From Clostridium caldaquaticum (GTDB lineage Bacteria > Bacillota > Clostridia > Clostridiales > Clostridiaceae), in assembly GCF_023806125.1 (NCBI RefSeq), contig NZ_JAMSKT010000014.1, positions 1-64,000 on the forward strand: a stretch of DNA of 64,000 nt, read 5' to 3'. Below the pieces are notes generated by a model. It was not told the origin of the DNA. It ran no database searches and saw nothing but the letters and a program-made list of their open reading frames with translations. Of this stretch, positions 27,213 to 34,765 are shown one piece after another. How positions within the stretch are numbered: the stretch's first letter is position 1; every line of letters starts with the position of its first letter. A program made the translations under genes and the position numbers.

Positions 27213-27863
27213 ATGAATATTAAAATTGAACTTGAAATTGTAACTGGCTTTATTGGTTCAGGAAAAACCTTGTTTATAAACGAGCTTCTTAATAAAACAC
27301 TAGTAACAGGTGAAAGAGTTCTTATTATACAATGTGAAGACGGAGAAAAAAGAATAAAGGTACCTGATAGGAAAAAAAGCAAGGTTATAATAAAAGAATA
27401 CAACCCTTCAAAAGCTTTAACAGAAGCCTGCCTTAAGCAAATGATTAATTTTTATAATCCCCACAGAGTTATTATTGAGCTTAACGGAATGAGAAGGTTA
27501 GAAGAAACTTTAATGTTACTTGAAGGAGAGCTTAATGAAAGTTTTTTAGAACCTATAATTTACTATATTGCAGATGCAGCATCTTTTGAAATATTTTATA
27601 GTAATATGACAGAACTTATTGCACCTTTTATAATCCACAGCAGCTTAATAATAATAAATAACTGCGGTATTATAGATTTTAAAAAGAAAAAAAACATAAT
27701 AGCTCAAATAGAGGCTTTAAATAACAATGCCTTCATAATACAAATAGATGATATAAGTAAATTAGGAGAGGCACTTTTAGATAAAGATTTATTAAGCAGA
27801 GGTTTAGTAAAGAAAATATTAATAAAATTAAAAAACAGTATTTTAAGGTGGAATACAGTATGA
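27213..27863 (+). CDS. Second COG0523-like GTPase lacking the CxCC motif
   Basis: A 216-residue P-loop protein. Walker A is TGFIGSGKT (11-19), and RVIIELNGMRRLEE is the equivalent of the IIEPSG block. It is about 100 residues shorter than its neighbour. The metal-binding CxCC is missing (only QCEDGEKRIKV in that place), and the CobW_C domain is absent. It may be a partner or regulatory form of the first GTPase. It lies 15 bases after that gene and overlaps the permease start by 4 bases, firmly inside the operon. Confidence 0.75.
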   Translation: MNIKIELEIVTGFIGSGKTLFINELLNKTLVTGERVLIIQCEDGEKRIKVPDRKKSKVIIKEYNPSKALTEACLKQMINFYNPHRVIIELNGMRRLEETLMLLEGELNESFLEPIIYYIADAASFEIFYSNMTELIAPFIIHSSLIIINNCGIIDFKKKKNIIAQIEALNNNAFIIQIDDISKLGEALLDKDLLSRGLVKKILIKLKNSILRWNTV

Positions 27864-28774
27864 TTGAGAATTTTTCGGTAATTTTTTTAAGCATAGTGCT
27901 GGAGGCACTGCCTTTTGTAATGCTGGGTGCCTTTATTTCATCAATTATACAAATTTATGTATCGGAAAATACAATAGCAAAAATACTGCCTAAAAATAAG
28001 TTTATCGGACTTCTTGCAGCTTCCCTTGCAGGCTTGGTGTTTCCAGTATGTGAATGTGCAATCATACCAATTACAAGAAGACTTATTAAAAAAGGTGTAC
28101 CTTTAAATATAGCCGTTACCTTTATGCTGGCAGTACCTATAGTAAATCCTGTAGTGCTATTATCTACCTATTACGCCTTTCACAGCAAGCCTTATGTAGT
28201 GTTTATAAGAGGAGGTTTTGGACTATTAGCTGCAATTACTATAGGATTTTTAACAGGAATAATGGAGGAGAAAAAAAACCCCTTAAAACCTTCATTTATA
28301 GAAAATGACAGTATTTGCAGCTGTGGCTTTGATCACAGCTATAAAAAGCAAAAGTCTAAATTTTTAGAGATAGTGCAGCATATGAATATGGAGCTTTATG
28401 ATATAGGTAAGCTCTTAATACTTGGTGCTTTTATATCTGCAGCATTTCAGACAATAGTTTCAAGAAAATACATATTGCTTGTGGGAGAGCACTCAATATA
28501 TTCAATAACAGCTATGATGCTTTTTGCCTTTGTATTATCTTTATGCTCAGAGGCAGATGCCTTTATAGCCAGTACTTTCCTAGGGCAATTTTCCTTAGGA
28601 GGAATAGTTTCATTTTTAATATTAGGTCCTATGATTGACATAAAAAATACTTTAATGCTTACAGCTTCTTTTAAAAGCAGATTTGTTATTAAGCTTATAT
28701 TTTTAGTCTTTATCATCTGCTTCATTATAGGATATATCATAAATGCAGCAATTAAAATAGGAGTAATTCAATGA
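27860..28774 (+). CDS. DUF318/YraQ-family permease (YcgR-like)
   Basis: An integral membrane protein of 304 residues with about eight hydrophobic helices in two halves. It has the family motif PVCECAIIPITRRLIKKGVP (Cys-Glu-Cys in a membrane helix) and AVPIVNPVVLLSTYYAF. The middle loop has CSCGFDH, a possible metal ligand set. I choose ATG 27860, which overlaps the previous stop as ATGA and has AAGGTGG ahead; a GTG at 27848 is the alternative. It probably exports or imports a metal or small solute together with the next protein, as with Bacillus YcgR/YcgQ. Confidence 0.82.
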   Translation: MIENFSVIFLSIVLEALPFVMLGAFISSIIQIYVSENTIAKILPKNKFIGLLAASLAGLVFPVCECAIIPITRRLIKKGVPLNIAVTFMLAVPIVNPVVLLSTYYAFHSKPYVVFIRGGFGLLAAITIGFLTGIMEEKKNPLKPSFIENDSICSCGFDHSYKKQKSKFLEIVQHMNMELYDIGKLLILGAFISAAFQTIVSRKYILLVGEHSIYSITAMMLFAFVLSLCSEADAFIASTFLGQFSLGGIVSFLILGPMIDIKNTLMLTASFKSRFVIKLIFLVFIICFIIGYIINAAIKIGVIQ

Positions 28775-29493
28775 AGAGATTTAATAAGAATGAATTTTTA
28801 TGGTTTTTAATATTGTTTTTTTTCACTGTATACATATATTATTTAATTTCAACAGGAAAAATATTTCTTTTTATTCACCCTAAATTAATAGTTTATACTT
28901 CTTTTTCTTTTGTTATATTTGGAACTCTTACTGTATTCCAGTTTTTTAACATATTTAAAGTCAAAACAAGAGCTAAGATGAAAAATGGATTTTTATTATT
29001 TGCTTTTGCTCTAGTAACAGCAGTTTTTATAGCTCCTGGAGGACTTACCCCTGATATTATAAACCAGAAGGGAGTAATTTTAGTCAGCTCAAATAATATA
29101 GAAAATATAGGAAAGCATACTCACAGTAAAGAAGAAATAATAATCGGTAATACAATTGAGTTTAATGCAAAAAATTATATACACTATTTAGAGGAACTTA
29201 GCAGCAATATTGAAAAGCATAAAGGTAAAAAGGTTAAAATAAGCGGATTTGCTTATAAAGAAGAAAATTTAAATAAAAATGAGTTCATGCTTTTTAGAAT
29301 ACTTATAAATTGCTGTGCTGCGGATTCACAAGTTTTTGGTATAATGTGCAATTGGGATAAGGCAGAAGTTTTAGAAAAGGACAGCTGGGTAAATGTAGAA
29401 GGAATACTTAAAGTTAAAGATAATCGCCCATTTATTTTGGTTAAAAAACTTGAAAGAGCTGAAAAGCCAGTTAATACTTATATTTATGAATAG
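28771..29493 (+). CDS. TIGR03943/DUF1980 protein (YcgQ-like)
   Basis: A 240-residue protein with three hydrophobic segments in the first ~100 residues, then an extracytoplasmic domain with KVKISGFAYKEENLNKNEFMLFRILINCCAADSQVFG, the DUF1980 hallmark including the Cys-Cys pair. Its gene nearly always follows a DUF318 permease gene, and the two start/stop codons overlap by 4 bases here. The role is unknown beyond the link to metal homeostasis. It is the last gene of the operon and ends at a palindromic terminator. Confidence 0.82.
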   Translation: MKRFNKNEFLWFLILFFFTVYIYYLISTGKIFLFIHPKLIVYTSFSFVIFGTLTVFQFFNIFKVKTRAKMKNGFLLFAFALVTAVFIAPGGLTPDIINQKGVILVSSNNIENIGKHTHSKEEIIIGNTIEFNAKNYIHYLEELSSNIEKHKGKKVKISGFAYKEENLNKNEFMLFRILINCCAADSQVFGIMCNWDKAEVLEKDSWVNVEGILKVKDNRPFILVKKLERAEKPVNTYIYE

Positions 29494-29495
29494 AA

Positions 29496-29527
29496 AAAAG
29501 CTAGAGTAATTAATTACTCTAGCTTTT
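29496..29527. terminator. Perfect 32-base palindrome, bidirectional terminator
   Basis: Sixteen bases (AAAAGCTAGAGTAATT) are followed directly by their exact reverse complement, giving T-runs on both strands. It ends the DUF1980 operon and the leftward tRNA-Tyr transcript, and touches the tRNA 3' end. Confidence 0.85.
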
Positions 29528-29611
29528 GGTGGAGGAAGATGGATTCGAACCATCGAAGTCAGAGACAACAGATTTACAGTCTGCCCCCTTTGGCCGCTCG
29601 GGAATTCCTCC
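29527..29611 (-). tRNA. tRNA-Tyr (GTA)
   Basis: An 85-base class II tRNA on the minus strand with a long variable arm and encoded CCA. The anticodon loop CTGTAAA between GCAGA and TCTGT gives GTA. Confidence 0.95.
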
Positions 29612-29614
29612 ATA

Positions 29615-29689
29615 TGGAGCTGGCAATAGGAATCGAACCTACAACCTGCTGATTACAAGTCAGCTGCTCTACCGTTGAGCCATGCCAGC
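29615..29689 (-). tRNA. tRNA-Thr (TGT)
   Basis: The acceptor GCTGGCA and the anticodon loop CTTGTAA between GCTGA and TCAGC give TGT. CCA is encoded. It lies 3 bases upstream of tRNA-Tyr on the minus strand. Confidence 0.95.
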
Positions 29690-29703
29690 ATACTAATTTT
29701 AAA

Positions 29704-29779
29704 TGGTGGGCACAACAGGGATCGAACCTGTGACCCTCTGCTTGTAAGGCAGATGCTCTCCCAGCTGAGCTATGCGCCC
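29704..29779 (-). tRNA. tRNA-Val (TAC)
   Basis: The acceptor GGGCGCA and loop CTTACAA between TCTGC and GCAGA give TAC, with discriminator A and encoded CCA. It could be the effector of the ilvB T-box if that specifier is GTA. First gene of the leftward Val-Thr-Tyr tRNA transcript. Confidence 0.95.
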
Positions 29780-29815
29780 GTGTCTTTGAGGCTTAACATC
29801 TCAGCGACGAATTTT

Positions 29816-29844
29816 ATTATAACTGGAATATTAATATTCATCAA
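29816..29844 (-). promoter_or_regulatory. Promoter of tRNA-Val-Thr-Tyr cluster
   Basis: On the minus strand TTGATG (29844-29839) and TATAAT (29821-29816) are separated by 17 bases, 37 bases before tRNA-Val. Bases 29845-30003, between this and the divergent promoter, show nothing further I can name. Confidence 0.8.
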
Positions 29845-30003
29845 CTGTAAAAATTGACTGTTATATTAAATTAGCTCGCTGTATATATTAATTATCTCGT
29901 TTTTTCTTTTGTTTAGATATAAGTTTTATATTTATATAACTCTTAGTACCATAATAAACTATAGAGGGAATAATATACTATTAAGAATTTTAAGAGAAAT
30001 TAC

Positions 30004-30032
30004 TTGACTGTATGAACTGTAGTTGGTATAAT
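30004..30032 (+). promoter_or_regulatory. Promoter of tRNA-Ser(GGA)-SRP RNA
   Basis: TTGACT (30004-30009) and TATAAT (30027-30032) with a 17-base spacer. No other promoter is evident before the SRP RNA, so the two RNAs are probably one transcript. Confidence 0.82.
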
Positions 30033-30096
30033 CAATCTTGTCGTTAGGCAATAAAGCTTAAGACAATAATTAAATAATATAGTTTCATGAGAATCT

Positions 30097-30186
30097 GGAG
30101 AGATGTCCGAGTGGTTTAAGGAGCACGCCTGGAAAGCGTGTATAGGGGATACTCTATCGGGGGTTCGAATCCCCCTCTCTCCGCCA
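30097..30186 (+). tRNA. tRNA-Ser (GGA)
   Basis: A class II tRNA with long variable arm and encoded CCA. The loop CTGGAAA between CACGC and GCGTG gives GGA, reading UCU/UCC. It completes a set of four different serine tRNAs in this window. Confidence 0.95.
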
Positions 30187-30195
30187 TTTAAACTT

Positions 30196-30466
30196 TCCGT
30201 GCTAGATGGGGAACTAGCGGTGCCCTGTAACCTGCAAACCGCTACAGCAGGATTGAATTCCTCGCCTAGGCTCTAATCTGTGAGGTCTGGTCTATAAAAG
30301 TGGCGTTGAGAATCGGGTCCCACGCAACGGAAACTCATGAACCCCGTCAGGTCCGGAAGGAAGCAGCGGTAAGTGATAATTTTCGTGTGCCGTGGATTAA
30401 CCTGGTTTGAGCTAACTGTATAGATAACGCTCATATGTTATCAGTCAAAGCGAGGTGCACGGTTTA
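30196..30466 (+). ncRNA. ffs: Signal recognition particle RNA, large bacterial type
   Basis: About 270 bases with closing ends CCGTGCT and AGGTGCACGG. The hallmark domain IV tetraloop region is GTCAGGTCCGGAAGGAAGCAGC at about 30346-30367. The 5' Alu-like part begins GGGGAACTAGCGG...CCCTGTAACC, as in clostridial and Bacillus scRNA. It assembles with Ffh for co-translational membrane targeting. Position between tRNA-Ser and dnaX is the usual Firmicute arrangement. Ends are set by terminal pairing and may be off by a few bases. Confidence 0.93.
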
Positions 30467-30486
30467 CATAATGTATAATTGATATT

Positions 30487-30516
30487 AAAGATGCTAAATA
30501 AGCATCTTTTTTGTTT
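30487..30516 (+). terminator. Terminator of SRP RNA
   Basis: AAAGATGC (30487-30494) pairs with GCATCTTT (30502-30509), then TTTTGTTTT. A TATAAT at 30537-30542 with a weak -35 may start dnaX. Confidence 0.88.
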
Positions 30517-30576
30517 TAATTACGGTGTTATTAAGGTATAATATAAGTTAGTTATAATCTGCAAAGAGGTGAGAGA

Positions 30577-32199
30577 ATGGCATATACAGCTTTATATAGA
30601 GAGTGGAGGCCTAAAACCTTCAGTGACGTTGTAGGTCAAAAGCACATAACTACAACACTGAAAAACCAAATAAAGACTGGCAGGGTAGCACATGCTTATC
30701 TCTTGTGCGGAACTAGGGGTACAGGAAAAACTTCTACTGCTAAAATACTTGCAAAGGCTGTAAACTGCCTTAATATACAAGATGGTGAACCTTGTAATGA
30801 ATGTGAATCCTGCAGAAAAATTAACTCAGGATTATCTATAGATTTTGTTGAATTAGATGCAGCTTCTTATAGAGGTATAGATAAAATAAGAGATATAATA
30901 GATGAAGTTCAATACCCTCCAAGAGAAGCAAAATATAAAGTTTATATAATAGACGAAGTTCACATGCTTACAAAGGAAGCAGTAAACGCCTTCCTTAAAA
31001 CTTTGGAGGAACCTCCAAGCAGGGTTATGTTCATACTTGCAACTACAGACCCTCAGATGCTTCCTATAACTATACTCTCAAGGTGTCAAAGATTTGATTT
31101 TACAAGAATAAAATCACAGGATATATTTGAAAGGCTTAGAAAGATAGTAAAAGAGCAGGGAATATTAGCTGATGATAAAAGTTTAAACTTAATAGGCAGA
31201 ATGTCTGACGGAGCAATGAGAGACGCTTTAAGTATACTCGATCAGGCTATATCTATGGGTAATGGCAAGGTAGAGTATGAAGCAGTTATAAATATGCTTG
31301 GACTTGTTACAAACGAATACTTATTAAAGCTTACAGATGCTGTTATAGAAAAAGATGTGGAAAAGTCTATGAAAACAGTTGACGATGTAGTTTTCAGCGG
31401 TAAGGATGTTTATAACTTTATAAAAGATATAATTAACCATCTTAGAAACCTTATGATAGTTAAAGTAAGCAAAAATCCCGAAGATATACTGGATATGTCT
31501 GAAGAAAATATAAATAGCTTAAGGGAGCAGGCACAAAGAATAAGAATAGAAGAAATAATGAGGAGTATCAGAATACTTCAGGAGGCAGAAGAGCAATCAA
31601 AATGGAGCAAGCAAAGCAGAATCTATCTTGAACTTGCTATAATAAAGCTTTGCAAAATTGAGTATGATACTTCTAAAGAAGTTATTTTAGCAAGGCTTAA
31701 CAGGCTTGAAGAAGCCTTAAGACAAGGCAAGATAACAGTAACTGCAACAGAAGCAGCTCCTGCACCTTCAAAGGTTATTAGAAAGCAGGCAGCACCAGAT
31801 CAGAAAAAAATAGAAGATGTAAAAGAAGTTTTAACTGAAGAGCACAGAGTAAGCTCTAATTTAAATATAAACTCTGTAAAAAAATCCTGGAGAGATGTAT
31901 TAGAGATGATAAAAGCTAGAAGACATATGGTTATATATGCTTCTTTAATTACAGGTGAGGTTTATAGCTGCAGCGAAGGAGTAATACAGATAAAATTTGA
32001 TGATATGTATGCTTTTAACAAACAAAGGCTTGAAAAAGAAGAAAACAGAAAAATAGTAGAAGATATATTTTCACAGGCACTAAAAGAAAAAGTCAGAATA
32101 AAATATATTGTAGACCAAAAACAAGAACTGGAAAAATCTCCAGAGGAGCTTTTAAAAGAAACTTTTGGAGAAGAACTTGTGGAAATAATTGATGAATAG
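30577..32199 (+). CDS. dnaX: DNA polymerase III subunits gamma and tau
   Basis: The clamp-loader ATPase of the replicative polymerase. Walker A is GTRGTGKTSTAKI near residue 45. A four-Cys zinc module (C...CNECESC) lies near 64-79, Walker B is VYIIDEVHML, and sensor 1 is MFILATTDP. Residues ~360-540 are the tau-specific linker and C-terminal polymerase-binding domain. Two A7 tracts (31804-31810 and about 31876) sit in the linker. One-base slippage at the first would end translation at once or within ten codons, giving a gamma-length product. AGAGGTGAG precedes ATG 30577. Confidence 0.96.
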   Translation: MAYTALYREWRPKTFSDVVGQKHITTTLKNQIKTGRVAHAYLLCGTRGTGKTSTAKILAKAVNCLNIQDGEPCNECESCRKINSGLSIDFVELDAASYRGIDKIRDIIDEVQYPPREAKYKVYIIDEVHMLTKEAVNAFLKTLEEPPSRVMFILATTDPQMLPITILSRCQRFDFTRIKSQDIFERLRKIVKEQGILADDKSLNLIGRMSDGAMRDALSILDQAISMGNGKVEYEAVINMLGLVTNEYLLKLTDAVIEKDVEKSMKTVDDVVFSGKDVYNFIKDIINHLRNLMIVKVSKNPEDILDMSEENINSLREQAQRIRIEEIMRSIRILQEAEEQSKWSKQSRIYLELAIIKLCKIEYDTSKEVILARLNRLEEALRQGKITVTATEAAPAPSKVIRKQAAPDQKKIEDVKEVLTEEHRVSSNLNINSVKKSWRDVLEMIKARRHMVIYASLITGEVYSCSEGVIQIKFDDMYAFNKQRLEKEENRKIVEDIFSQALKEKVRIKYIVDQKQELEKSPEELLKETFGEELVEIIDE

Positions 32200-32231
32200 G
32201 TATATAATTCTTTTTGTATAATTATATACCT
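32198..32231 (+). repeat. Stem-loop between dnaX and ebfC
   Basis: AGGTATATAAT (32198-32208) pairs perfectly with ATTATATACCT (32221-32231). It starts inside the dnaX stop region and has no T-run, so it may tune read-through or mRNA decay within the operon. Confidence 0.5.
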
Positions 32232-32279
32232 GAAGACGTAATTAAAAGATAAAAATAATATATCAGGAGGTTTTAAGTT

Positions 32280-32624
32280 ATGGCTAGAGGCGGTTTCCCA
32301 GGTTTCGGCGGTGGAGCTAATATGAATAATCTTATGAAAACAGCACAGAAATTCCAGCAGCAGATGGAAGAGATGCAAAAGGAGCTTGAAAATAAGAGAT
32401 ACGAAGAAAAAGCAGGCGGCGGTGCTGTAACTGCTGTTGCCAATGGCAAGAAACAAATTGTAGATTTAAAGATAGCTCAGGATGTAGTAGATCCGGACGA
32501 TGTTGAAATGCTTCAGGATTTAATACTTACAGCAGTAAATGCAGCACTTAGAAAGGCAGAAGCAGATACTGCAAATCAAATGGGTAAATTAACAGGCGGA
32601 TTAAACATACCAGGATTATTCTAA
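32280..32624 (+). CDS. ebfC: YbaB/EbfC family nucleoid-associated protein
   Basis: A small DNA-binding protein of 114 residues, homodimeric in characterised relatives. A Gly-rich start ([12 protein letters not shown]) leads to a helical segment with [21 protein letters not shown], then the conserved core from [20 protein letters not shown] to the [12 protein letters not shown] tail. It is fixed between dnaX and recR in most bacteria. AGGAGG is 10 bases before ATG 32280. Confidence 0.94.
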   Translation: MARGGFPGFGGGANMNNLMKTAQKFQQQMEEMQKELENKRYEEKAGGGAVTAVANGKKQIVDLKIAQDVVDPDDVEMLQDLILTAVNAALRKAEADTANQMGKLTGGLNIPGLF

Positions 32625-32638
32625 AATTAGTTATCAGG

Positions 32639-32680
32639 AAGAAGTTAGGATTAATTTTCCTAGCTTCTTTATTTATTTTT
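32639..32680 (+). terminator. Terminator after ebfC
   Basis: AAGAAGTTAGG (32639-32649) pairs with CCTAGCTTCTT (32659-32669), followed by a T-rich tract. recR may therefore have its own promoter in the 75 bases that follow. Confidence 0.75.
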
Positions 32681-32755
32681 GTACATTGATTATAATTTTT
32701 AATGTATATGTTTAAATTAAGATTAGTTACAGACTAAAGAAATGGAGGAACTAAC

Positions 32756-33352
32756 ATGGATTTTTATCCCGTTGCTATAGAAAAACTTATAGAAGAATTT
32801 GCCAAGCTCCCTGGTATTGGTTATAAAACTGCACAGAGACTGACGCTGCATGTTTTAAATCTTCCCCAGGAGGAAGTGAGAGAATTTGCAGAGGCTCTTG
32901 TTAAAGCCCGTGGAACTATAAAGTACTGCTCTGTCTGCGGAAACTTTACAGACAAAGACCCTTGCAGCATATGCAGTAATCCAAGCAGGGACAGCAGCAT
33001 GGTATGCGTAGTAGAACAGCCAAAAGATATTATGTCTATGGAAAAGGTAAGAGAATACAACGGAGTATATCATGTGCTTCATGGAACTATCTCCCCTATG
33101 GCAGGAAGAGGACCAGAACAGATAAAGCTTAGAGAGCTTATAAGAAGGTTAAACGGAAGTGTTAAAGAAGTAATTGTAGCTACAAACCCTAATATAGAAG
33201 GTGAAGCTACAGCTATGTATATATCGAAAATAATAAAACCCTTGGGAGTAAAGGTAACAAGAATAGCTCACGGAATTCCAGTTGGCGGTGATTTAGATTA
33301 CGCTGATGAAGTAACTCTTTCAAAGGCTTTGGAAGGAAGAAGAGAAATTTAG
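32756..33352 (+). CDS. recR: Recombination protein RecR
   Basis: A recombination mediator acting with RecO and RecF to load RecA at gaps. It is 198 residues. The N-terminal helix-hairpin-helix is [18 protein letters not shown]. The zinc finger is C-x2-C...C-x2-C in [18 protein letters not shown], and the Toprim domain starts [25 protein letters not shown] lies ahead of ATG 32756. Confidence 0.97.
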   Translation: MDFYPVAIEKLIEEFAKLPGIGYKTAQRLTLHVLNLPQEEVREFAEALVKARGTIKYCSVCGNFTDKDPCSICSNPSRDSSMVCVVEQPKDIMSMEKVREYNGVYHVLHGTISPMAGRGPEQIKLRELIRRLNGSVKEVIVATNPNIEGEATAMYISKIIKPLGVKVTRIAHGIPVGGDLDYADEVTLSKALEGRREI

Positions 33353-33429
33353 TATAAAACATGTATACAAATCTCATTTTGTGTCAATGATTTTAATAAA
33401 AATAGATTGTCCAAAATGGGAGGATATGT

Positions 33430-33702
33430 ATGAATAAAGCAGGCATAATAGAGTATTTATCAAAAAAATTAAAGTATAGTAAGGAGCAATTGGAGCTTAT
33501 TGAAGCTATAGATGAAGCAAGGGAAGAATTAAATATTACAAGGCAGTACTTTGAATCAGTAAACGACCCCCAGCTTGTTGACTACGCCATATACAAAGAA
33601 GAGGCAGCAAAAGCTCGTTTATCTTATCTTTTAAAACAGGCAAAAGAAAAGGGAATAAGGGTGGACGCAAGTCTTATGCTGGATGAAATGGAAGCGGTAT
33701 AA
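33430..33702 (+). CDS. DUF2508 family protein (YaaL-like)
   Basis: A 90-residue, highly charged and helical protein. The block ELIEAIDEAREELNITRQYFESVNDPQLVDYAIYKEEAAKARLSYLL is the DUF2508 core and probably forms a coiled coil. Its function is unknown. In Bacillus and Clostridium it sits between recR and bofA, as here. GGGAGG precedes ATG 33430. Confidence 0.85.
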   Translation: MNKAGIIEYLSKKLKYSKEQLELIEAIDEAREELNITRQYFESVNDPQLVDYAIYKEEAAKARLSYLLKQAKEKGIRVDASLMLDEMEAV

Positions 33703-33789
33703 TTTTATTAATATAAATAAAGCCCCTTGAATATAATTGTTATATATAATACAGTATATGTAAATAAAGAAATGCAAGGGGGAAAAAGA

Positions 33790-34044
33790 ATGGAATACAT
33801 GGGATACTTTCTAATAGCTGTTATAGCTTTATTTTTAATTGTAAAAATATTTTCCTGGCCAATAAAAATACTATTTAAGCTTATAATAAATGCAGTATTA
33901 GGTGTAATACTGCTTCTAATTGTAAATTTTTTCGGTTCCTATTTTCATTTTTATATCGGAATAAACTGGATAACAGCTTTAATAGCCGGTTTCTTTGGAG
34001 TGCCTGGAGTAATATTTCTTATAATATTTAAATTGTTTTTATAG
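33790..34044 (+). CDS. bofA: BofA family pro-sigma-K processing inhibitor
   Basis: A small membrane protein of 84 residues with two to three hydrophobic segments (MEYMGYFLIAVIALFLIVKIF; LLIVNFFGSYF; AGFFGVPGVIFLIIF). The C-terminal GVPGV segment is typical of BofA. In sporulating Firmicutes BofA holds the SpoIVFB protease inactive in the outer forespore membrane. The start is placed at ATG 33790 behind AAGGGGG. An earlier in-frame start at 33727 would add residues not seen in the family. Gene order recR-yaaL-bofA is conserved. Confidence 0.85.
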   Translation: MEYMGYFLIAVIALFLIVKIFSWPIKILFKLIINAVLGVILLLIVNFFGSYFHFYIGINWITALIAGFFGVPGVIFLIIFKLFL

Positions 34045-34045
34045 T

Positions 34046-34080
34046 AAAAAAACTGCTAATTTAATTGGCAGTTTTTTTTA
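34046..34080. terminator. Bidirectional terminator between bofA and zinc-ribbon gene
   Basis: AAAAACTGC and GCAGTTTTT pair around TAATTTAATTG, with A/T runs on both sides. It overlaps the last codons of the convergent small gene. Confidence 0.85.
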
Positions 34081-34213
34081 CGTCTTCATTATCCAGTTTT
34101 TTAAGCATATCTACTTCATATAAATTTCCTCCGCAAACACTGCACTTTTGATTAGGTTCAGTGTTTGCAGTGTACCAAACACGCCCGCAGTTTTCACATA
34201 CCAATTTTATCAA
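34061..34213 (-). CDS. 50-residue zinc-ribbon protein
   Basis: On the minus strand a TTG start (34213-34211) gives a 50-residue product. It begins MIKLVCENCGRVWYT, contains KCSVCGGNLYEVD and ends DVKKTAN. Two CxxC pairs 18 residues apart make a rubredoxin-type or zinc-ribbon knuckle. GGGGGTGG lies 5 bases ahead of the TTG. The coding pattern, ribosome site and shared terminator support it as real. It was too short to be listed by a simple 60-codon cut. No function can be assigned; it may be a general RNA/DNA- or protein-binding ribbon. Confidence 0.7.
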   Translation of the reverse strand: MIKLVCENCGRVWYTANTEPNQKCSVCGGNLYEVDMLKKLDNEDVKKTAN

Positions 34214-34403
34214 TAATTCCACCCCCAAAGTTGTAACCCAATACTATATTTATTAAGCTCATTAATAAATATGCCTGTACATAAAAAATATTTAAAATAA
34301 AAAGCAGAATAATCAGCTGTATTTAATAACAACAAAGTACGTAGAATTTTCAGGTATGGTATAAATTACATGTATTAATAAATATTTTTTCAACAATATT
34401 TTA

Positions 34404-34765
34404 TTAATTTATTTAAAAAATTATGTTATAATACAATAAATAAATATTTTTTATAAATGTTTTGTTATCAATTGTCGAACTTTTCAAGAAAATGCGTTTG
34501 TATGCAAAAGGATTTTATTATATATTATATAATGGTTATGTAACTGTTTTTCAGGGGTAGGATTGCTGAATTTTTAGGAATGGGATTCATTTTTGTATGT
34601 ACAAGCGTAGTAAAATTCTATTTTGTGAAGAATAATTTTAAAAATATAGTACATAAATATAACTATTAAAATGTCCAAATAAACTTAAAGATAAAATGTT
34701 TATTATATTGTATTAATATTTACAAAATAAAGAATTATATGATTTTGATAAGGGGGTAGATTTTA
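34404..34765 (+). promoter_or_regulatory. Candidate promoter and long leader of polysaccharide operon
   Basis: TGTTATAATAC at 34424-34433 is an extended -10 (TGnTATAAT) with weak -35 at 34404-34409. A start near 34440 would leave about 325 untranslated bases before the first gene. I see no strong T-run hairpin or named leader element in it. A second TATAAT at 34528-34533 lacks a -35. Bases 34214-34403 hold only AT-rich sequence. Confidence 0.4.

Noticed and set aside
29371-29857. Open frames over tRNA-Tyr, -Thr and -Val
   Set aside because: They translate tRNA sequence on the wrong strand; one gives the GGHNRDRTCDP-type string well known from spurious tRNA-based translations.
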